Assembly (NCBI GenBank): GCA_035264765.1
Contig: DATFPQ010000250.1
Location: 1 to 36,497, forward strand
Direction: 5' to 3'
Source: DATFPQ01 sp035264765
Lineage (GTDB): Bacteria; Actinomycetota; Actinomycetes; Actinomycetales; Angustibacteraceae
DNA: 36,497 nucleotides
How positions within the stretch are numbered: position 1 is the stretch's first letter; each line of letters starts with the position of its first letter. Made by a program: the position numbers and the translations under genes. A model generated the notes under the pieces. That model made no database searches. It was not told where the DNA came from and saw only the letters and a program-made list of their open reading frames with translations. Of this stretch, positions 33,503 to 36,497 are shown in pieces.

Positions 33503-33531
33503 CTCCCAGCAACCTCCCAGCCAGACCCCAG
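33503..33531 (+). promoter_or_regulatory. Three phased repeats upstream of htrA, response-regulator target
   Basis: CTCCCAG (33503), CTCCCAG (33514) and ACCCCAG (33525) are exactly 11 bp apart, directly after the kinase stop. The same sequence and phasing occur before the response-regulator gene. A -10 element could not be placed with confidence. Confidence 0.55.
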
Positions 33532-33591
33532 CGGGCGACCAACCCCACGCGGTCTCATGGTGGGAGCAACCCGTAGACGAGGTGGAGAGCG

Positions 33592-35175
33592 ATGAACCCC
33601 CTGAGCGACCACGACCACGACGTCCAGCACGGCGCGCGGCCCGGTACGGACGCCGACCGCACGCAGGAGCTGCCGGCGGCCGACCAGACCCGCCCCACCC
33701 CCAGCGTGAGCTGGTTCGGACCCGAGGACGACGCCCAGCGCGGCCCGGCCGGTCCGGGCGGCAGCGCGCCAGCCGGGTCCGGCGCACCGCAGGGCGGCCA
33801 GGGCTCCCAGTACGGGGGCCAGTACGGCGAGCAGCCGTACGGCCAGTACGGCGAGCAGCCGTACGGCGGCCAGTACGGCCCGCAGGCGCAGTACGGCGGT
33901 GGCGACCAGTACGCCGGCGGGCAGCCGGGCCCCTACGCGTCGTACCCCTACCCGACGGCCTACGACCAGCCGTACGCGGCGCAGGAGACGGCGGCGCCCT
34001 CCGCGTTCTCGGCCGGCAGCCAGGCCGACTCCAGGCAGGGCGGGCGGTCACGCCGCCGCTGGGTCGACATGGCGCTCGCGGCCGCGGTGGCCGCCGTGGT
34101 GGCCGCCGGCACGACAGCGGGCGTGCTGGCCGCTGACGACACCCCGCAGACGGCGACGACGTCCTCCTCGGCGTCCCGGCCCGCGGGCAGCGGCGCGGGG
34201 CCGGTGGCGCAGGGCCGCAGCGGCAGCGCCATCGACTGGGGCGCGGTCGCCAGCGCCGTCGAGCCCAGCGTCGTGGCGATCTCGGTCAGCTCGCAGGCCG
34301 GCGGCGGTGAGGGCTCCGGCGTGATCCTCGACGACAAGGGTCACGTGCTGACGAACAACCACGTCGCGGCCGCCGGCGGGCAGGGCGGCGCGCTCACCGT
34401 CACCCTCTCCGACGGCCGGACCTTCCAGGCGACGATCGTGGGCACCGACCCGTCCACCGACCTTGCCGTGATCCAGATGAAGGGCGCCACGAACCTCACG
34501 CCGGCCACGCTCGGCGACTCCGACGCGGTGAAGGTCGGCGCCGCGGTCATGGCGGTCGGCAACCCCCTCGGCCTGGCCGGCACCGTCACGACCGGCATCG
34601 TCAGCGCACTCGACCGGCCGGTCACGACGTCCGCCGAGGACCAGAGCGGCAGCAGCAACCCCGTGGTGACCAACGCGATCCAGACCGACGCCGCCGTCAA
34701 CCCGGGCAACTCCGGCGGCGCGCTGGTCGACAGCAGCGGCCGGGTCATCGGCATCCCGTCGTCCATCGCCAGCCTGGGCCAGGGGGTCGGTGGGCAGTCC
34801 GGCAGCATCGGGCTCGGGTTCTCGATCCCGATCAACGAGGCGAAGTCGATTGCGGACCAGCTGATCAAGAACGGCCGCGCCGAGCACCCCTACCTGGGTG
34901 TGACGCTGGGCGACGGCAAGGTTCAGCAGGGATCGGCCTCCCGCGCGGCGGCCGTGGTACAGACGGTGCAGTCCGGGACGCCGGCCGCGAGCGCCGGGTT
35001 GCAGCAGGGCGACGCGATCACCGCGGTGAACGGCGACCTGGTGAACGGCTCGGAGTCGCTCGTGGCGCAGATCCGGGAGAAGTCGGTGGGCGACAAGGTC
35101 GAGCTGACCCTGTCGCGCGGCGGCAAGGAGCAGAAGGTGAGCGTCACGCTGACCAGTCGCCCGTCCGGGCAGTAG
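33592..35175 (+). CDS. HtrA/DegP-type membrane serine protease (PepD-like)
   Basis: The 527-residue protein has a long cytoplasmic region rich in Gln, Tyr and Gly (about 1-155), one membrane helix (157-181), then an extracytoplasmic trypsin-like domain with the triad His257 (TNNHVAA), Asp290 (STDLAVIQM) and Ser374 (NPGNSGGAL), followed by a PDZ domain (about 430-522, YLGVTLG, GTPAASAGLQQGDAITAVNG). Such proteases degrade or refold damaged secreted proteins, and PDZ binding regulates activity. Mycobacterial PepD and other HtrA proteins next to MprAB-type systems are the closest parallel. Tandem repeats before the gene suggest control by the adjacent regulator. The ATG at 33592 has GGAG four bases upstream. 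Confidence 0.92.
   Translation: MNPLSDHDHDVQHGARPGTDADRTQELPAADQTRPTPSVSWFGPEDDAQRGPAGPGGSAPAGSGAPQGGQGSQYGGQYGEQPYGQYGEQPYGGQYGPQAQYGGGDQYAGGQPGPYASYPYPTAYDQPYAAQETAAPSAFSAGSQADSRQGGRSRRRWVDMALAAAVAAVVAAGTTAGVLAADDTPQTATTSSSASRPAGSGAGPVAQGRSGSAIDWGAVASAVEPSVVAISVSSQAGGGEGSGVILDDKGHVLTNNHVAAAGGQGGALTVTLSDGRTFQATIVGTDPSTDLAVIQMKGATNLTPATLGDSDAVKVGAAVMAVGNPLGLAGTVTTGIVSALDRPVTTSAEDQSGSSNPVVTNAIQTDAAVNPGNSGGALVDSSGRVIGIPSSIASLGQGVGGQSGSIGLGFSIPINEAKSIADQLIKNGRAEHPYLGVTLGDGKVQQGSASRAAAVVQTVQSGTPAASAGLQQGDAITAVNGDLVNGSESLVAQIREKSVGDKVELTLSRGGKEQKVSVTLTSRPSGQ
33817..33864 (+). repeat. Exact 24-bp tandem repeat in htrA
   Basis: Two identical 24-bp units (33817-33840 and 33841-33864) each encode GQYGEQPY. 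A partial third unit follows. The repeats lie in the disordered cytoplasmic tail and could vary in number between strains. Confidence 0.75.
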
Positions 35176-35190
35176 CCGCGGCGGGTCGTC

Positions 35191-35230
35191 CGCCGAAGCC
35201 CTCCTCCCGCGCGGGAGGAGGGCTTCGGCG
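35191..35230 (+). terminator. Perfect 40-bp palindrome after htrA
   Basis: A perfect 20-bp inverted repeat (35191-35210 against 35211-35230, arms beginning CGCCGAAGCCC) folds into a very strong hairpin with a four-base loop, 16 bp after the htrA stop. There is no T-run, as is common in GC-rich actinobacteria. Confidence 0.65.
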
Positions 35231-35232
35231 CG

Positions 35233-35262
35233 TTCGGCGGGCGGATCGGCGCGCCCGCCGAA
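35233..35262 (+). terminator. Second inverted repeat after htrA
   Basis: TTCGGCGGGCG and CGCCCGCCGAA form an 11-bp perfect stem with an 8-base loop, two bases beyond the 40-bp palindrome. It may be a backup terminator. Confidence 0.5.
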
Positions 35263-35363
35263 CAGGACCAACGGGCCCGAAGGCGCCCTCCCGTGCCGGT
35301 TGGCGTGGTTGCTCCTGTCCGCCGGGCCGCGGAAAGGCCGTGCTGCGGCGGGCGCGGCCGGAG

Positions 35364-35369
35364 TAGCGT
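35364..35369 (+). promoter_or_regulatory. Candidate -10 element of the HelD-like gene
   Basis: TAGCGT is followed by eight bases and the GTG at 35378, which suggests a leaderless or near-leaderless transcript. Confidence 0.4.
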
Positions 35370-35377
35370 CGACCCTC

Positions 35378-36497
35378 GTGTCATCGCGCGCCGTAGCCCC
35401 CGTTCCGACCGACGCGGCAGCCGTTCCGGCGTCGGACCCGCTGGCCGCCGAGCGCGCATACCTCGTGCGGGCGCGCGCCGAGCTGGCCCGGATGCGGGAG
35501 CGCACGCTGTCGCTGGAGGTCCAAGGCGGCGACCGCGTGTCGAGCGAGTACCTCGCGGCGACCCTGTACCGGCGGGCCGCGTCGCTCGCGGACGACCCGG
35601 CGTCCACCCTCTTCTTCGGCCGGATCGACGTCGACGGGCGGCCTCCAGAGCGCTGGTACGTCGGGCGCCGGCACGTGGCGGACGAGACCGGCGACCCCGT
35701 CGTCGTGGACTGGCGGGCCGACGTCTCCCGCGCCTTCTACCGCGCCAGCCGGGCCGAGCCGATGGGCGTGCGGCTGCGCCGGCGGTTCGGCGTCGACCAC
35801 GGGCGGATCACCGCCTACGAGGACGAGCACCTCAGCGACGCCACGGAGGCGGACCGCTCCAGCGCGATCCTGGCCCAGGAGATCGAGCGCCCGCGGGTGG
35901 GTCCGATGCGCGACATCGTCGCCACGATCCAGCCCGAGCAGGACGAGATCGTGCGCGCCGACGTCGCGACGACGGTGTGCGTGCAGGGCGCCCCAGGCAC
36001 CGGCAAGACCGCGGTGGGGCTGCACCGTGCGGCGTGGCTGCTGTACGCGTTCCGCGACCGGCTGGCTCGCCAGGGCGTTCTCGTCGTGGGGCCCAACCGG
36101 GCCTTCCTCGAGCACGTCGGTGCAGTGCTGCCGGCCCTCGGCGAGGTGGAGGTCCGGCACACCACGATGGAGGAGCTGACGGCGGCCGTGCCGGTCCGCG
36201 CGGTCGACGACCCGGTGCTCGCCACGCTGAAGGGCGACGGGCGGATGGCCGAGGTGTTGCGCCGCGCCCTCTGGTCGTCGGTGCGGATCCCGGACGACGC
36301 CCTGGTGCTCCCGCGCGGCTCGCACCGGTGGCGCGTGCCGGCGTACCAGGCGCGCGAGCTGGTGGACGAGCTGCGCACGCGAGGCGTCCGGTACGGCGCC
36401 GCCCGCGCGATGCTGCCGCAGCGGCTGGCGCATGCGGTCCTGCTGCAGATGGAGGCGGCGGGGGACTCCCCCGACGACCGCGTGCAGGACCAGGTGG
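35378..36497 (+). CDS. HelD/HelR-like RNA polymerase-associated helicase, 3' end outside the window
   Basis: The first 373 codons are visible. An N-terminal helical arm (about 20-50; AERAYLVRARAELARMRERTL) is followed by a beta-rich module (STLFFGRIDV, RWYVGRRHVADETGDPVVVDWRADVSRAFYRAS), then VGPMRDIVATIQPEQDEIVRAD and the Walker A loop GAPGTGKT (204-211), with GVLVVGPNRAFLEHVGAVLPALGEV after it. This is the order of HelD-family proteins, UvrD-related ATPases that bind RNA polymerase, recycle stalled complexes and, in the HelR branch, protect against rifamycins. The GTG at 35378 is eight bases after TAGCGT. No upstream rifamycin-associated element was found, so a general HelD role is more likely than an induced HelR one. 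The C-terminal helicase half is outside the window. Confidence 0.82.
   Translation, partial: MSSRAVAPVPTDAAAVPASDPLAAERAYLVRARAELARMRERTLSLEVQGGDRVSSEYLAATLYRRAASLADDPASTLFFGRIDVDGRPPERWYVGRRHVADETGDPVVVDWRADVSRAFYRASRAEPMGVRLRRRFGVDHGRITAYEDEHLSDATEADRSSAILAQEIERPRVGPMRDIVATIQPEQDEIVRADVATTVCVQGAPGTGKTAVGLHRAAWLLYAFRDRLARQGVLVVGPNRAFLEHVGAVLPALGEVEVRHTTMEELTAAVPVRAVDDPVLATLKGDGRMAEVLRRALWSSVRIPDDALVLPRGSHRWRVPAYQARELVDELRTRGVRYGAARAMLPQRLAHAVLLQMEAAGDSPDDRVQDQV

Noticed and set aside
35263..35377. Rifamycin-associated element before the HelD-like gene
   Set aside because: I looked for the characteristic inverted repeat of such elements and found none, so rifamycin-induced HelR status is not claimed.
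1..36497. CRISPR arrays, tRNA or rRNA genes, insertion sequences, phage genes
   Set aside because: No regularly spaced repeats with unique spacers, no tRNA-like cloverleaf, and no transposase, integrase or phage protein was seen in any frame.

Overview
The window is a very GC-rich chromosomal segment with the codon bias of a high-G+C Gram-positive bacterium. The gene content fits Actinomycetota: a bacterial XPB helicase beside an XPB-N-like/WYL protein, an MprA/MprB/PepD-like set, carbohydrate ABC importers without their own ATPase, and many apparently leaderless promoters. I cannot name the genus. Apart from the two cut genes at the edges, every gene looks intact. I see no rRNA, tRNA, insertion sequence, phage or CRISPR array.

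Positions 1-2900 hold the 3' part of an MFS transporter gene, a convergent aldose 1-epimerase and a VOC-family protein. Positions 2913-13460 form a sugar-catabolic locus. A minus-strand operon, read from about 11000 down to 2913, encodes a lipoprotein sugar-binding protein, two permeases, a family 4 glycosidase (GH4), a GatZ/KbaZ-type protein, an AgaS-type sugar-phosphate isomerase/deaminase and a BadF/NagK-type sugar kinase. Divergent from it are a DeoR-family repressor and a second GH4 enzyme. Palindromes sharing a CGCGCA core lie at the divergent promoter region and in front of the second GH4 gene. My reading is a pathway for a galactosaminide-type glycoside: import, GH4 cleavage, phosphorylation, AgaS deamination to tagatose-6-phosphate, then 4-epimerisation by the GatZ-like protein.

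Positions 13506-19817 are mostly single housekeeping or accessory genes: a transglutaminase-like protein, ribonuclease Z, a membrane-anchored DUF5666-like protein, an acyl-CoA synthetase, an LLM-class flavin oxidoreductase and a pentapeptide-repeat protein. Positions 20017-25640 hold a DNA-repair-type module: an XPB-N-like/WYL protein, a DUF4190 membrane protein, the XPB helicase and a small protein that may be a degenerate receiver domain.

Positions 25647-30923 contain a second sugar ABC operon (binding protein, two permeases, Gfo/Idh/MocA dehydrogenase) with its own divergent DeoR regulator. Positions 31022-35175 encode a response regulator, a sensor kinase and an HtrA protease. Tandem CNCCCAG-type repeats with 11-bp phasing stand before the regulator and htrA genes, and a related site stands before the distant DUF5666-like gene, so a local regulon is likely. 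The window ends inside a HelD/HelR-like RNA polymerase-associated helicase gene.
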